From: Helicobacter ibis
GTDB lineage: Bacteria; Campylobacterota; Campylobacteria; Campylobacterales; Helicobacteraceae
Direction of reading: 5' to 3'
NCBI RefSeq assembly: GCF_027859255.1
Contig: NZ_JAQHXR010000001.1
Span: 1-64,000, forward strand
Length of the DNA stretch: 64,000 nt
A model generated the notes under the pieces. That model was not told where the DNA came from. It worked only from the letters and a program-made list of their open reading frames with translations, and made no database searches. Positions 7,214 to 15,344 of this stretch are shown here, piece after piece; within the stretch, counting starts at the first letter, position 1, and the number at the start of each line of letters is the position of its first letter. The translations under genes and the position numbers were made by a program.

Positions 7214-8549
7214 TTTTAAAAGTCCATATTTAAATAAAATATCACAACATAAAAAAGATTCCATTGCTTTAATTTTTAACGATACTTGTATTAGCTATGG
7301 AGAGCTATTATCTTTAGTTGCTAATAATATTAAGCTATTAGAGTCTTATAGTGATAATGTTGTGGCTATTATTGGGGATTTTGACATACAAACTATAAGC
7401 TTTTTTTTAGCTTGCATAGAAACCAAAAAAGTTATTGTGCCTCTTTTTAGTGGTTTAAACAAATCGGATGTAGATAGCAAACTATATGAGAGCAATGCTA
7501 GTTTGATTTATAAAAATGGCAATTTAAAATCAATATCGTCAAATTGCAAAAATCATAAAAGTATAGATATGTTATTGAAATTAGGACATGGTGGATTAGT
7601 GTTGTTCTCTAGTGGTTCAACTGGTAAACCAAAGGCAATTTTGCATAATTTAGATAATTTGCTAGATAGTTATTTAGATAAGAAAAACAAAAATATTAAT
7701 ATTTTATTGTTTTTGATGTTTGATCACATAGGAGGATTGAATACATTGTTTAACGCTCTAGCAATAGGGGCTTCAGGGATAGCTATACAAGATAGAAAAA
7801 ATATTGAAAAAATAGTAGAGTCGATTTGCAAATATCAAATTTCCATGCTTCCCGCTTCTCCTAGTTTTTTGAATTTGCTTTTATTAAGTGGGGTTCTCTT
7901 AAAGTTTGATGTGTCTTCTTTAAAAATTATTACTTATGGCACTGAAAAGATGCCAACAGCTTTGTTGGATAGGCTTAAAAAATCTATGCCAAGAGTTAGG
8001 TTTCATCAGACATTTGGGACTAGTGAAGTTGGAATCTTACAAACAAAAAGCTATCAAAATGCAATCAAGCTAGAAGGTGTTGATTATAAAATTTTAAATA
8101 ACAGGTTGTATTTGAAATCAAAAACACAAGCTTTAGGGTATCTAAATGTCGATGATCATAGTTTTGATGAAGATGGATATTTTGATAGTGGAGATATGGT
8201 AGAGACGGAAGTAATTAATGGAGAAGAGTATATAAGGATTCTAGGTAGGGCAAAAGAAGTTATAAATGTAGGTGGAGAAAAGGTATTACCACAAGAAATT
8301 GAAGGGGTGATTATGCAAATAGATGAAATACAGGATTGTTTAGTATATGGTGAATCTAATGCAATAACTGGTCAGAGAGTTAGTGTAAAGGTCGTATTAG
8401 AAAGTGGCAAAAATCTAAGTAATATAGAGTTAAAACAAAAAATAAGAAATTTTTGTAAAGATAAACTTGACAGATATAAAATCCCAACAAAAGTCGAAAT
8501 AGTAAGCAATCTTAATATAACCAACAGATATAAAAAGGAAAGACTGTAA
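7206..8549 (+). CDS. AMP-forming acyl/amino-acid ligase
   Basis: A 447-residue ANL-superfamily adenylating enzyme. Motifs in order: LFSSGSTGKPKAI (A3, near residue 135), FGTSEVG (A5), YFDSGDM (A7), GRAKEVINVGGEKV (A8) and a C-terminal NRYKKERL containing the likely A10 lysine. It is shorter than long-chain acyl-CoA synthetases and lacks a fused carrier domain, consistent with loading the separate carrier at 6198. The acid used cannot be told from the sequence. A comparable ligase/ACP pair occurs in the C. jejuni flagellar glycosylation locus as I recall. The coding sequence ends 95 bases before flgG2. Confidence 0.85.
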   Translation: MIDFKSPYLNKISQHKKDSIALIFNDTCISYGELLSLVANNIKLLESYSDNVVAIIGDFDIQTISFFLACIETKKVIVPLFSGLNKSDVDSKLYESNASLIYKNGNLKSISSNCKNHKSIDMLLKLGHGGLVLFSSGSTGKPKAILHNLDNLLDSYLDKKNKNINILLFLMFDHIGGLNTLFNALAIGASGIAIQDRKNIEKIVESICKYQISMLPASPSFLNLLLLSGVLLKFDVSSLKIITYGTEKMPTALLDRLKKSMPRVRFHQTFGTSEVGILQTKSYQNAIKLEGVDYKILNNRLYLKSKTQALGYLNVDDHSFDEDGYFDSGDMVETEVINGEEYIRILGRAKEVINVGGEKVLPQEIEGVIMQIDEIQDCLVYGESNAITGQRVSVKVVLESGKNLSNIELKQKIRNFCKDKLDRYKIPTKVEIVSNLNITNRYKKERL

Positions 8550-8593
8550 AGAAAAATACATGAATTCGTGGATTCTAAATTTTAATATATTTT

Positions 8594-8607
8594 GGAACAC
8601 CTTTTGC
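8594..8607 (+). promoter_or_regulatory. Sigma-54 (RpoN) promoter of flgG2-flgG
   Basis: GG at 8594-8595, ten bases, then GC at 8606-8607, inside TTGGAAC...TTTTGCTTT. This matches the -24/-12 GG-N10-GC rule and the wider TGGCAC-N5-TTGC consensus well. It lies 37 bases before the flgG2 ATG. In Campylobacterota middle-class flagellar rod and hook genes are RpoN/FlgR-controlled, so context and motif agree. Confidence 0.85.
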
Positions 8608-8644
8608 TTTTTACTACTTTGAATATTTTTATAAAGGGTAGTAA

Positions 8645-9478
8645 ATGCAAGGCGGATATTATAGTTCTGTTGGCGGAATGGTAACGCAGATAAATCGTCT
8701 AGATGTTATTTCAAATAACATTGCAAATGCTAATACAACTGGATTTAAAAGAGATGATGTTGTAGTTGGTGATTTTTTGCGACTTTATGAACAAAGTAAA
8801 GATTTTTTGCCAATAGATGATCAAACTAAAGATGCAGCCAAGTTTTACAATAGATCCTTAAATCGTGTTCCTCAAATCGTAGAAGAATTTACAGATAGAA
8901 GTCTTGGCGGAATGATTAAAACTGATAATACATTTGATTTTGCTCTATCTAGAGAGAATGCGTATTTTATGATTGAAACTCCAAATGGAATTAGATTTAC
9001 AAGAGATGGATCTTTTGTTTTAAATGAGGAGGGCAGGTTGGTAAATAAGGAAGGATTCCCAGTTTTACCAAGAGAATACCTAGATGCTCCACAATATATA
9101 GAATTTATCGATGGCTATCAAGTTGAAGTTGATACTAACGGGAATATCTATACTAGATCATTAAACAATGAAGAAATAAATGAAGCTATAATGATTTCAA
9201 ATTTAGCGGTTGCTTCATTTGAGAATCCAAAATACTTAAAAAAAGTTGGTGATAACTTATATGAGTATCCACAAGCTAAATTAAATCAGCTTGAAATGCT
9301 AGAGCAAAGTGGAGCAGTAAGGCAAGGATTCCTAGAAAAAAGCAATATAAATGTTGTTTATGAGATGACAGGGTTGATTGAGACAAATAGGTTGGTTGAA
9401 GCTTATTCAAAAGTTCTAAAAACACATATGGATGAGCTAAATACTGAAGCAATTACAAAATTAGCAGCTAAAGCATAA
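8645..9478 (+). CDS. flgG2: Flagellar rod protein FlgG2/FlgF-like
   Basis: A 277-residue flagellar rod/hook-family protein. It has the N-terminal SNNIANANTTGFKR motif (residues 24-37), a central flagellar D1 domain and a C-terminal GFLEKSNINVVYEMTGLIE segment, the paired helices that pack in the axial rod. It is the first of two tandem paralogues; the second is the canonical FlgG. The H. pylori and C. jejuni counterparts are named flgG2, flgG_1 or flgF. It is exported by the flagellar type III apparatus. AAAGGG lies just upstream of ATG 8645. Confidence 0.92.
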   Translation: MQGGYYSSVGGMVTQINRLDVISNNIANANTTGFKRDDVVVGDFLRLYEQSKDFLPIDDQTKDAAKFYNRSLNRVPQIVEEFTDRSLGGMIKTDNTFDFALSRENAYFMIETPNGIRFTRDGSFVLNEEGRLVNKEGFPVLPREYLDAPQYIEFIDGYQVEVDTNGNIYTRSLNNEEINEAIMISNLAVASFENPKYLKKVGDNLYEYPQAKLNQLEMLEQSGAVRQGFLEKSNINVVYEMTGLIETNRLVEAYSKVLKTHMDELNTEAITKLAAKA

Positions 9479-9492
9479 TAAAAGGATTTAAT

Positions 9493-10278
9493 ATGATGAG
9501 AGCACTTTATACAGCAACAACAGGTATGTTAGGACAACAATTACAAATAGATGTAACTTCAAATAATATCTCAAATGTAAATACTCATGGATACAGAAAA
9601 GAAAGGGCAGAGTTTTCAGATTTGTTTCATCAAGTTTTACAATACGCTGGATCTAGCACTAGCGAGACTACTACATCTCCAACTGGAATTGAAGTTGGTC
9701 TTGGTGTGCGTCCTACTTCTGTGCAAAAATTATTTGGTCAAGGTAATTTTAAAGAAACAGAGAATAACTATGATATAGCAATTGAAGGGAATGGATTCTT
9801 TCAAATAGAGCTTCCAGATGGAACTATTGCCTATACTAGAGATGGTGCTTTCAAAAGAGATAATGAAGGAAATGTTGTTAATTCGCAAGGGTACTTGTTG
9901 GTTCCTAATATAACAGTGCCTGATGATGCTACGCAATTTAGTGTTGGGACAGATGGAACTGTAACGGTTGTGCAAGGCAATGAAACAACCGAACTGGGTC
10001 AAATAGAAACAGTGAATTTCATTAATCCTGCTGGTTTGCATGCACTTGGGGATAATTTATATTTAAATACAAATGCTTCTGGTGATCCTATTGTTGGAAC
10101 TCCTGGGCTAAATGGATTTGGAACTCTAAGACAAGGGTTTATAGAGACAAGCAATGTAAAATTGGTTGAAGAAATGACTGACTTGATTGTTGGACAAAGG
10201 GCTTATGAGGCAAACTCAAAATCGATTCAAACAGCAGATTCAATGTTACAAGTTGTAAATCAATTGAAGCGTAATTAA
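9493..10278 (+). CDS. flgG: Flagellar distal rod protein FlgG
   Basis: The 261-residue length and the MMRALYTATTGM start are those of canonical FlgG. Conserved features are SNNISNVNTHGYRK near residue 24, the DYDIAIEG-type middle segment (here NNYDIAIEGNGFF), YTRDGAF, and the C-terminal RQGFIETSNV and YEANSK. It forms the distal rod that crosses the peptidoglycan and outer membrane rings. It follows flgG2 by 14 bases, with AAAGGA, in the same RpoN-driven unit. Confidence 0.95.
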   Translation: MMRALYTATTGMLGQQLQIDVTSNNISNVNTHGYRKERAEFSDLFHQVLQYAGSSTSETTTSPTGIEVGLGVRPTSVQKLFGQGNFKETENNYDIAIEGNGFFQIELPDGTIAYTRDGAFKRDNEGNVVNSQGYLLVPNITVPDDATQFSVGTDGTVTVVQGNETTELGQIETVNFINPAGLHALGDNLYLNTNASGDPIVGTPGLNGFGTLRQGFIETSNVKLVEEMTDLIVGQRAYEANSKSIQTADSMLQVVNQLKRN

Positions 10279-10285
10279 TAACTAT

Positions 10286-10304
10286 CGAATCTTTTTAAGA
10301 TTCG
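10286..10304. terminator. Hairpin between convergent flgG and perR
   Basis: CGAATCTT (10286-10293), a TTT loop and AAGATTCG (10297-10304) form a perfect 8-bp stem. It begins 7 bases after the flgG stop and contains the last codons and stop of the minus-strand perR gene, so it could end transcription from both sides. T-rich tails are short. Confidence 0.55.
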
Positions 10305-10699
10305 CATTCTTTGCAGATTCCAAGTAGGGCAATCGAGCTATCTTGAATCTTATAGCCTGTTTCTTTTTCGCAACTTTGCTTTAGATTGTCTATTGCTTCT
10401 TCTAAGTGTATATCTTTTATCATTCCGCACCTTTCACATACCAAATGTATATGTGGCCTTTTTGTTAGCTCATATCTTGGTTTTTGGTTTGGTAGTTTTA
10501 CTTCGTCAATTATTTTTACTTCTTGCATTGATGTTAGATTCTTATAAATTGTAGCTAAAGACATTGATGGGTGATTTTTTTTGATATTTTCATATATCTC
10601 ATCTATACTTATATGTCCTTTGGTATTTATTTCTTGTAGAATTGCCATTCTTTGTGGAGTAACTTTTAAATTTCCGTTTTTTAAAATTTGTTCAAACAT
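10295..10699 (-). CDS. perR: Fur-family regulator, PerR-like
   Basis: A metal-dependent repressor of the Fur superfamily, about 134 residues from ATG 10699, which has AAGGGG six bases upstream; a longer frame from TTG 10717 has no such support. The N-terminal winged helix contains VTPQRMAIL and SLATIYKNL; the dimer/metal part has HIHLVCERCG and a C-terminal CKEC, giving two CxxC pairs for structural zinc. The wording SLATIYKNLTSMQE and HIHLVC is closer to Campylobacter PerR than to H. pylori Fur. I infer a peroxide-stress regulator; Fur cannot be excluded. Confidence 0.82.
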   Translation of the reverse strand: MFEQILKNGNLKVTPQRMAILQEINTKGHISIDEIYENIKKNHPSMSLATIYKNLTSMQEVKIIDEVKLPNQKPRYELTKRPHIHLVCERCGMIKDIHLEEAIDNLKQSCEKETGYKIQDSSIALLGICKECES

Positions 10700-10902
10700 T
10701 CTATGCCCCTTAAACAAATAATTAATAGTGTTTTAAATTTTTGTAATTGCGATTATATATTATAGGATTGTTAGTTGTCAATAAAAATTATTCTTTAGAT
10801 TTTAAAAATTTAGATGTAAAATTTTTACTTTTATTATTTGTTTTAAATATATTTTTTGCTAGAATCACCGCTATTATTTTTTTATTTTTAAGGTGTGAAA
10901 GT

Positions 10903-12240
10903 TTGTTTAGTGCTATACAAGATGGTTTTCAAAACGCTATAAATAAGATTAGATTCCATGATGATGAAAAGGCATTAAAAAAGGCTTTAGATGAGCTTAA
11001 AAAGGCATTGTTAAAGTCAGATGTGCATTATAAAGTTTTAAAAGAATTGCTAAGTGATGTTGAGCAAAAAACTAAAAGTGCTGGAATTGGCAAGAAGTCT
11101 TTTTTAGATTCTTTACAATCATCTTTAACAAATATACTAAATGCACCGGGCAATTATGGATTTATCTTTGCTTCTAAACCACCAACTATCATACTTATGT
11201 CAGGTCTTCAAGGAAGCGGTAAGACAACTACAACGATAAAATTAGCCAATTATTTAAAGCTAAAAGGAAAGAAGGTTTTAGTTGCCGCTTGTGATTTGCA
11301 AAGACTAGCAGCAGTTGAGCAGCTAAGGCAGTTAAGCTCTCAAGCTGAAGTTGATTTTTTTTATATCGAAAATACAACTGCAGTTGATATTGCAAAAGAG
11401 GCTAAAAAGAAAGCAGAACAAGGTTTGTATGACGTCTTGCTTGTAGATACTGCCGGTAGATTGGCTATTGATGAAGCATTGATGAATGAGTTAGAAGATA
11501 TAAAAAATAGTATAAATCCTAATGAAATATTTTATGTAGTGGATAGTTTAAGTGGTCAAGATGGTGTAAAGAGTGCTGGTTTATTCCATGAGAAAATCAA
11601 ACTAGATGGAGTAATTTTAAGCAAGTTTGATGGAGATAGCAAGGGTGGCATTGCACTATCAATCGCTCATCAATTAGGAATCCCTCTTAGATTTATAGGT
11701 GTTGGGGAGAAGATTCCTGATTTAGAAGTCTTTATCCCAGATAGGATTGTAAGTAGGCTAATGGGAGCAGGTGATATTCAGTCTCTTGCTGAAAAAACTG
11801 CATCTATTATAAGCGAGAAAGAAGCAAAGAATCTTAGTAAAAAAATAAAAAAAGGAAAATTTACCTTTAATGATTTTCTAGCACAGCTTGAGAATCTAAA
11901 AAAATTAGGCTCTATGCAATCTATATTATCTATGGTTCCGGGATTGTCAAATATGTCTAGTGCTTTAAAAGATGTTGATTTAGATAATTCTAAAGAGATA
12001 AATCAAATAAAGGCTATGATCTTCTCTATGACGCCTAAGGAGAGGGAGAATCCAGAACTACTAAATGGAAGTAGAAAAAAAAGAATTGCAGCTGGAGCGG
12101 GCATTGATGTTAGTGATGTAAATAGATTTCTAAAGCAGTTTGAAAACGCTGCTAAGATGGCAAAAAAATTCTCAAAAGGTGGTATGGGAGATTTTATGAA
12201 TCTTATGAAAGAAGCTAGAATGGGGCAGCTTAGACGATAA
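10903..12240 (+). CDS. ffh: Signal recognition particle GTPase Ffh
   Basis: Binds signal peptides with 4.5S RNA and delivers nascent membrane proteins to FtsY. N domain from FSAIQDGFQNAINKI; G domain with P-loop GLQGSGKTTTT, DTAGRL and SKFDGDSKGG; C-terminal Met-rich M domain with MIFSMTPKERENPELL and a closing run of Met/Lys residues. The frame is open further upstream from a TTG at 10747, but family proteins begin at the FSAIQ segment, so the TTG at 10903, with AAGGTG at 10890-10895, is the likely start (445 residues). The extra upstream frame is hydrophobic by chance. Confidence 0.95.
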   Translation: MFSAIQDGFQNAINKIRFHDDEKALKKALDELKKALLKSDVHYKVLKELLSDVEQKTKSAGIGKKSFLDSLQSSLTNILNAPGNYGFIFASKPPTIILMSGLQGSGKTTTTIKLANYLKLKGKKVLVAACDLQRLAAVEQLRQLSSQAEVDFFYIENTTAVDIAKEAKKKAEQGLYDVLLVDTAGRLAIDEALMNELEDIKNSINPNEIFYVVDSLSGQDGVKSAGLFHEKIKLDGVILSKFDGDSKGGIALSIAHQLGIPLRFIGVGEKIPDLEVFIPDRIVSRLMGAGDIQSLAEKTASIISEKEAKNLSKKIKKGKFTFNDFLAQLENLKKLGSMQSILSMVPGLSNMSSALKDVDLDNSKEINQIKAMIFSMTPKERENPELLNGSRKKRIAAGAGIDVSDVNRFLKQFENAAKMAKKFSKGGMGDFMNLMKEARMGQLRR

Positions 12241-12309
12241 AGTTTGTCCAAAGTAGAATTTTTCTATTTTTGACAGATTTTATTCTGTATTTTAATTTTA
12301 GGAGTTTTT

Positions 12310-12537
12310 ATGGCAACAGTTATTCGTTTAACTAAAATGGGACGCAAGAAAAAGCCTTTTTATAGAATTGTAGTTACAGATAGTAGAAAAAAAAGAGATG
12401 GTGGTTGGATAGAATCTATTGGTTATTACAATCCTCTAACAGAGCCTTCTACTGTTAAGTTTGATGCTGATAGATTGAAATATTGGGTTAGTGTTGGCGC
12501 TAAAATGAGTGAAAGAGTTAAAACAATTACAAAATAA
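12310..12537 (+). CDS. rpsP: 30S ribosomal protein S16
   Basis: A 75-residue ribosomal protein with the typical start [20 protein letters not shown] and the [11 protein letters not shown] segment. It is preceded by TTTTAGGAGT. It begins the rpsP-khpA-rimM-trmD-rplS block, whose order is widely conserved in bacteria, with ffh upstream as in many Campylobacterota. Confidence 0.97.
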   Translation: MATVIRLTKMGRKKKPFYRIVVTDSRKKRDGGWIESIGYYNPLTEPSTVKFDADRLKYWVSVGAKMSERVKTITK

Positions 12538-12539
12538 AC

Positions 12540-12779
12540 ATGATAGACAAATTTATTTTATCTTATGTTCAAAAGATAGTCTTAGAACCAGAAAAAGTAA
12601 AAATTGTAAAGCGTGTCATAGAAGATAATTTTTACGAAATTGAGATTCTAGCCTCTAGCGTTGATGCTGGGCGCTTGATCGGTAAAGATGGTAAAATGAT
12701 AGGTGCTATGAAGACATTTATCTCTGGGCTAAAGGCTAAAGATGGTAGCTCATATAGAATAGTAGTAAAGCCAGTATAA
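12540..12779 (+). CDS. khpA: KH-domain RNA-binding protein KhpA
   Basis: A 79-residue single KH domain with the GRLIGKDGKMIGAMKTFI loop and helix around residues 44-61, the classic GxxG RNA-binding signature. It sits 2 bases after rpsP and is immediately followed by rimM, the usual place for KhpA. In other bacteria KhpA pairs with KhpB and binds many RNAs. Confidence 0.9.
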   Translation: MIDKFILSYVQKIVLEPEKVKIVKRVIEDNFYEIEILASSVDAGRLIGKDGKMIGAMKTFISGLKAKDGSSYRIVVKPV

Positions 12780-13316
12780 GTGAAAAAACTAGATGATAAA
12801 ATAGTTGTAGCCAAGATTGGCAAGGTTTTTGGCGTTAGGGGAGAGTTGCTATTGCATGTGCTTAGTGATTTTCCGCAGTCAATTAAAAGTGGTTCTACAT
12901 ATTTCTATGAAAGAGGAGAACTAGTTATCAAGTCATTTGATAGGTCAAAATCCATAGTTAGCTTTGAAAAAATAGATAATAGAGAAGAAGCTAGACTTCT
13001 TACAAACTGCCATTTATATACCACAAAGGATGATACGGCTAATACTTGCTTGTTGGGTAAAGATGAGTATTTTTGGTTTGATATTGTCGGCTCTAGTGTT
13101 TATGAGAATAATATACTTTTAGGTATTGTAGATGATATAGATAGGTTTGGTGGTGGTGATTTTTTGTGTGTTAAGACCGATATAAATCTAGTAACACAAG
13201 GAATGCCAAAACAATTTCTAATACCATATACTGATAGATATATTTTAAATGTAAAAAATACGAAACCAAAAAGTATATTTGTTCAATTTTGTAAAGATAT
13301 TTTGGAAAATAGCTAG
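12780..13316 (+). CDS. rimM: Ribosome maturation factor RimM
   Basis: Helps assemble the 30S head and binds S19. The 178 residues have the RimM N-terminal barrel (VVAKIGKVFGVRGELLLH), the linker and a PRC-barrel C-terminal part with FLIPYTDRYI. The start is a GTG directly after the khpA stop, so initiation is probably by coupling. The next gene, trmD, starts immediately after the stop. Confidence 0.94.
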   Translation: MKKLDDKIVVAKIGKVFGVRGELLLHVLSDFPQSIKSGSTYFYERGELVIKSFDRSKSIVSFEKIDNREEARLLTNCHLYTTKDDTANTCLLGKDEYFWFDIVGSSVYENNILLGIVDDIDRFGGGDFLCVKTDINLVTQGMPKQFLIPYTDRYILNVKNTKPKSIFVQFCKDILENS

Positions 13317-14012
13317 ATGAAGTTTTCGTTTGTTAGCTTATTTCCGAATTTAATTGAGCACTACTTTTGCGATTCAATATTAAAAAGAGCAATAGATTCC
13401 AAACTTATTGAAGTTGATTTTTATAATCCTAGAGATTTTAGTGATAATCGGTATTTGAAGGTAGATTCATATCAGGTTGGTGGTGGAGCTGGTTTATTAT
13501 TAGATGTGTATTCTTTGGGTAATGCACTTGAATTTTTGACACAAAGATATCCTAGAGCACATATTATATTTTTAACCCCATGTGCGAAATTATTTCATCA
13601 AAATGATTCAAAAAGATTAAGTAGATTAGAACATATAATATTTGTCTGTGGCAGATATGAGGGGTTTGATGAAAGGATTTTAGAGTTTTATGCTAATGAA
13701 GTTTTTAGTATTGGTGATTTTATCCTAACTGGTGGCGAACTTGGTGCATTATGTCTTTGTGATAGTATTGCAAGACATATTGATGGTGTATTGGGAAATT
13801 CTGATTCTTTGCTTGGAGAGAGCTATGAAGATAATTTGCTTGAAGCACCAAATTTTGCCAAACCTTATAAATTTAAAAATTTAAGTATCCCTTCAGAATA
13901 TTCAAAGGGAAACCATGTTAGAATCCGAACCTTAAAAATGAAAGCGTCAGAGGCTAAGACAAAATATCATAGACCAGATTTATACTGGCAACATAAACAT
14001 AAGGGCAGATAA
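13317..14012 (+). CDS. trmD: tRNA (guanine-N1-)-methyltransferase TrmD
   Basis: Methylates G37 of tRNAs reading CNN, using SAM. The 231-residue SPOUT enzyme shows the knot motifs: [26 protein letters not shown] (residues about 108-120) and [17 protein letters not shown] with [10 protein letters not shown] near the C-terminal linker. The start abuts rimM and the stop overlaps the rplS start (TAATG). Confidence 0.96.
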   Translation: MKFSFVSLFPNLIEHYFCDSILKRAIDSKLIEVDFYNPRDFSDNRYLKVDSYQVGGGAGLLLDVYSLGNALEFLTQRYPRAHIIFLTPCAKLFHQNDSKRLSRLEHIIFVCGRYEGFDERILEFYANEVFSIGDFILTGGELGALCLCDSIARHIDGVLGNSDSLLGESYEDNLLEAPNFAKPYKFKNLSIPSEYSKGNHVRIRTLKMKASEAKTKYHRPDLYWQHKHKGR

Positions 14013-14368
14013 TGAGAAATAAATACATAGAGCATTTTGAAAATGCACAAATTAAAGACAAGAACATTCCACAATTTAAAGCTGGTGATACTCTAAGAGT
14101 TAGTATTAGGATTTCAGAGGGGGATAAAACTAGGATTCAAAACTTTGAAGGTATATGTATATCTCTAAGAGGCACAGGTGTTGGCAAGACTTTTACTATT
14201 AGAAAAATTGGTGCTAATGGTGTTGGCGTTGAGAGAATCTTGCCTATTTACTCTGATAGTATCGAGGAGATTAAGGTATTAAAAATAGGTCGTGTAAGAA
14301 GAGCGAAATTATATTATCTACGCACTAGAAGTGGAAAATCAGCAAGAATTAAAGAGATTAGAAAATAA
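14012..14368 (+). CDS. rplS: 50S ribosomal protein L19
   Basis: A 118-residue protein at the 30S/50S interface. The [13 protein letters not shown] and [10 protein letters not shown] segments and the C-terminal RRAKLYYLR are typical of the L19 family. It is the last gene of the translation block, overlapping trmD by one base. Confidence 0.97.
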   Translation: MRNKYIEHFENAQIKDKNIPQFKAGDTLRVSIRISEGDKTRIQNFEGICISLRGTGVGKTFTIRKIGANGVGVERILPIYSDSIEEIKVLKIGRVRRAKLYYLRTRSGKSARIKEIRK

Positions 14369-14464
14369 TCCTTTTGATTCTGTAGCTAATCCTTTGTGAT
14401 TTTTCGCACACTATATTTCTTTAGTAAAATTAAATACTTTTACAATCTTTAAGCAATTTTTCAT

Positions 14465-14470
14465 TACAAT
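14465..14470 (+). promoter_or_regulatory. Probable -10 element before the PgbA-like gene
   Basis: TACAAT at 14465-14470 lies in a 137-base AT-rich gap, 35 bases before the ATG. Campylobacterota vegetative promoters typically have a -10 box and periodic AT rather than a strong -35, which fits the sequence here. Confidence 0.4.
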
Positions 14471-14505
14471 AGCAGGTTTTATTTTGTCATAGAGGTATTT
14501 TTATA

Positions 14506-15336
14506 ATGATGAGTTTGTTTAAAGTGTTAATAGCATCTTTGTTTTCCATTTTATTCTTTTCTTCTTTGGCTTATTCTTCTCCGTTTGGCAATAAATTAAT
14601 TGTTCCTATTGTTGAGATGGATAAGGATTCTGAACATTATGCTTATGTGCCCGCATTTGATTTGCGTGTTGGTGAGAGTGGAGAGATTATTAGATGGTTT
14701 GATAAAGATCACTCGGGGATTGTCGCAAAAGCTGCGATTGTAGAGGTTAAGGATAATTTAGCCAAGATTGCTTTTGAGCCTTTTGAAGGCTTGGAACAAA
14801 AGGCGTTTCCAACGCCAACACTTTTGCCTCAAAAGAATGATGAAGTAATATTTCGTGCATTCAATGATAGAGCATTTTTGATAGCACCATCACAAGACAT
14901 ATATGAGAAAATAAAGGACGCTTACCCAGATGTTACTTGGATGCACCCTGATTTGTTTGCTGCATATCTAATGGATGTAGGTCATACTGCACCTGTTAAA
15001 TCTGACTTTAGAAAGGTATGCACACAATATGCAACAGGTATTGTATATATTGTTAATTTGAATGAGGGTCAAGCCCTAGATTGTCAGACATTTTCGGTTG
15101 TCAAGAAGGATTATATTACAGGAAGAGCACCGATAGAAGATAGAATGTTGCCATTTTTCTCTCGCATAGGAAATAATAATCAAGAGTGGTTTGAGTATTT
15201 TATTAATGATGTTAAAACACAAGATTATTACTTGTATTTTGATTCTTTGTTAAAAGGTGAGATTAAAGATGAAGATGCTACTTTCTTTGGTCGTATAAAT
15301 AGATATTTTTCAAATACAATAAAGAATATTTTTTAG
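14506..15336 (+). CDS. PgbA-like secreted/surface protein (N-terminal domain only)
   Basis: The first 24 residues form a signal peptide with a hydrophobic core ending in SSLAYS. The rest resembles the N-terminal domain of H. pylori plasminogen-binding proteins PgbA/PgbB: NKLIVPIVEMDKDSEHYAYV, RVGESGEIIRWF and a VTWMHPDLFAAYL segment. At 276 residues it lacks the long C-terminal repeat/Lys-rich part present in the H. pylori proteins, where plasminogen binding was assigned, so binding should not be assumed. It is followed by glcD, the same order as in H. pylori from memory (HP0508-HP0509). Confidence 0.78.
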   Translation: MMSLFKVLIASLFSILFFSSLAYSSPFGNKLIVPIVEMDKDSEHYAYVPAFDLRVGESGEIIRWFDKDHSGIVAKAAIVEVKDNLAKIAFEPFEGLEQKAFPTPTLLPQKNDEVIFRAFNDRAFLIAPSQDIYEKIKDAYPDVTWMHPDLFAAYLMDVGHTAPVKSDFRKVCTQYATGIVYIVNLNEGQALDCQTFSVVKKDYITGRAPIEDRMLPFFSRIGNNNQEWFEYFINDVKTQDYYLYFDSLLKGEIKDEDATFFGRINRYFSNTIKNIF

Positions 15337-15344
15337 AGTTTGAT

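Noticed and set aside
7390-7410. T-run in the AMP ligase gene as a phase-variation tract
   Set aside because: Only about seven T; runs of this size are common in this AT-rich DNA.
10747-10902. N-terminal hydrophobic extension of Ffh
   Set aside because: Ffh has no such segment; the TTG at 10903 with AAGGTG gives the normal family start.
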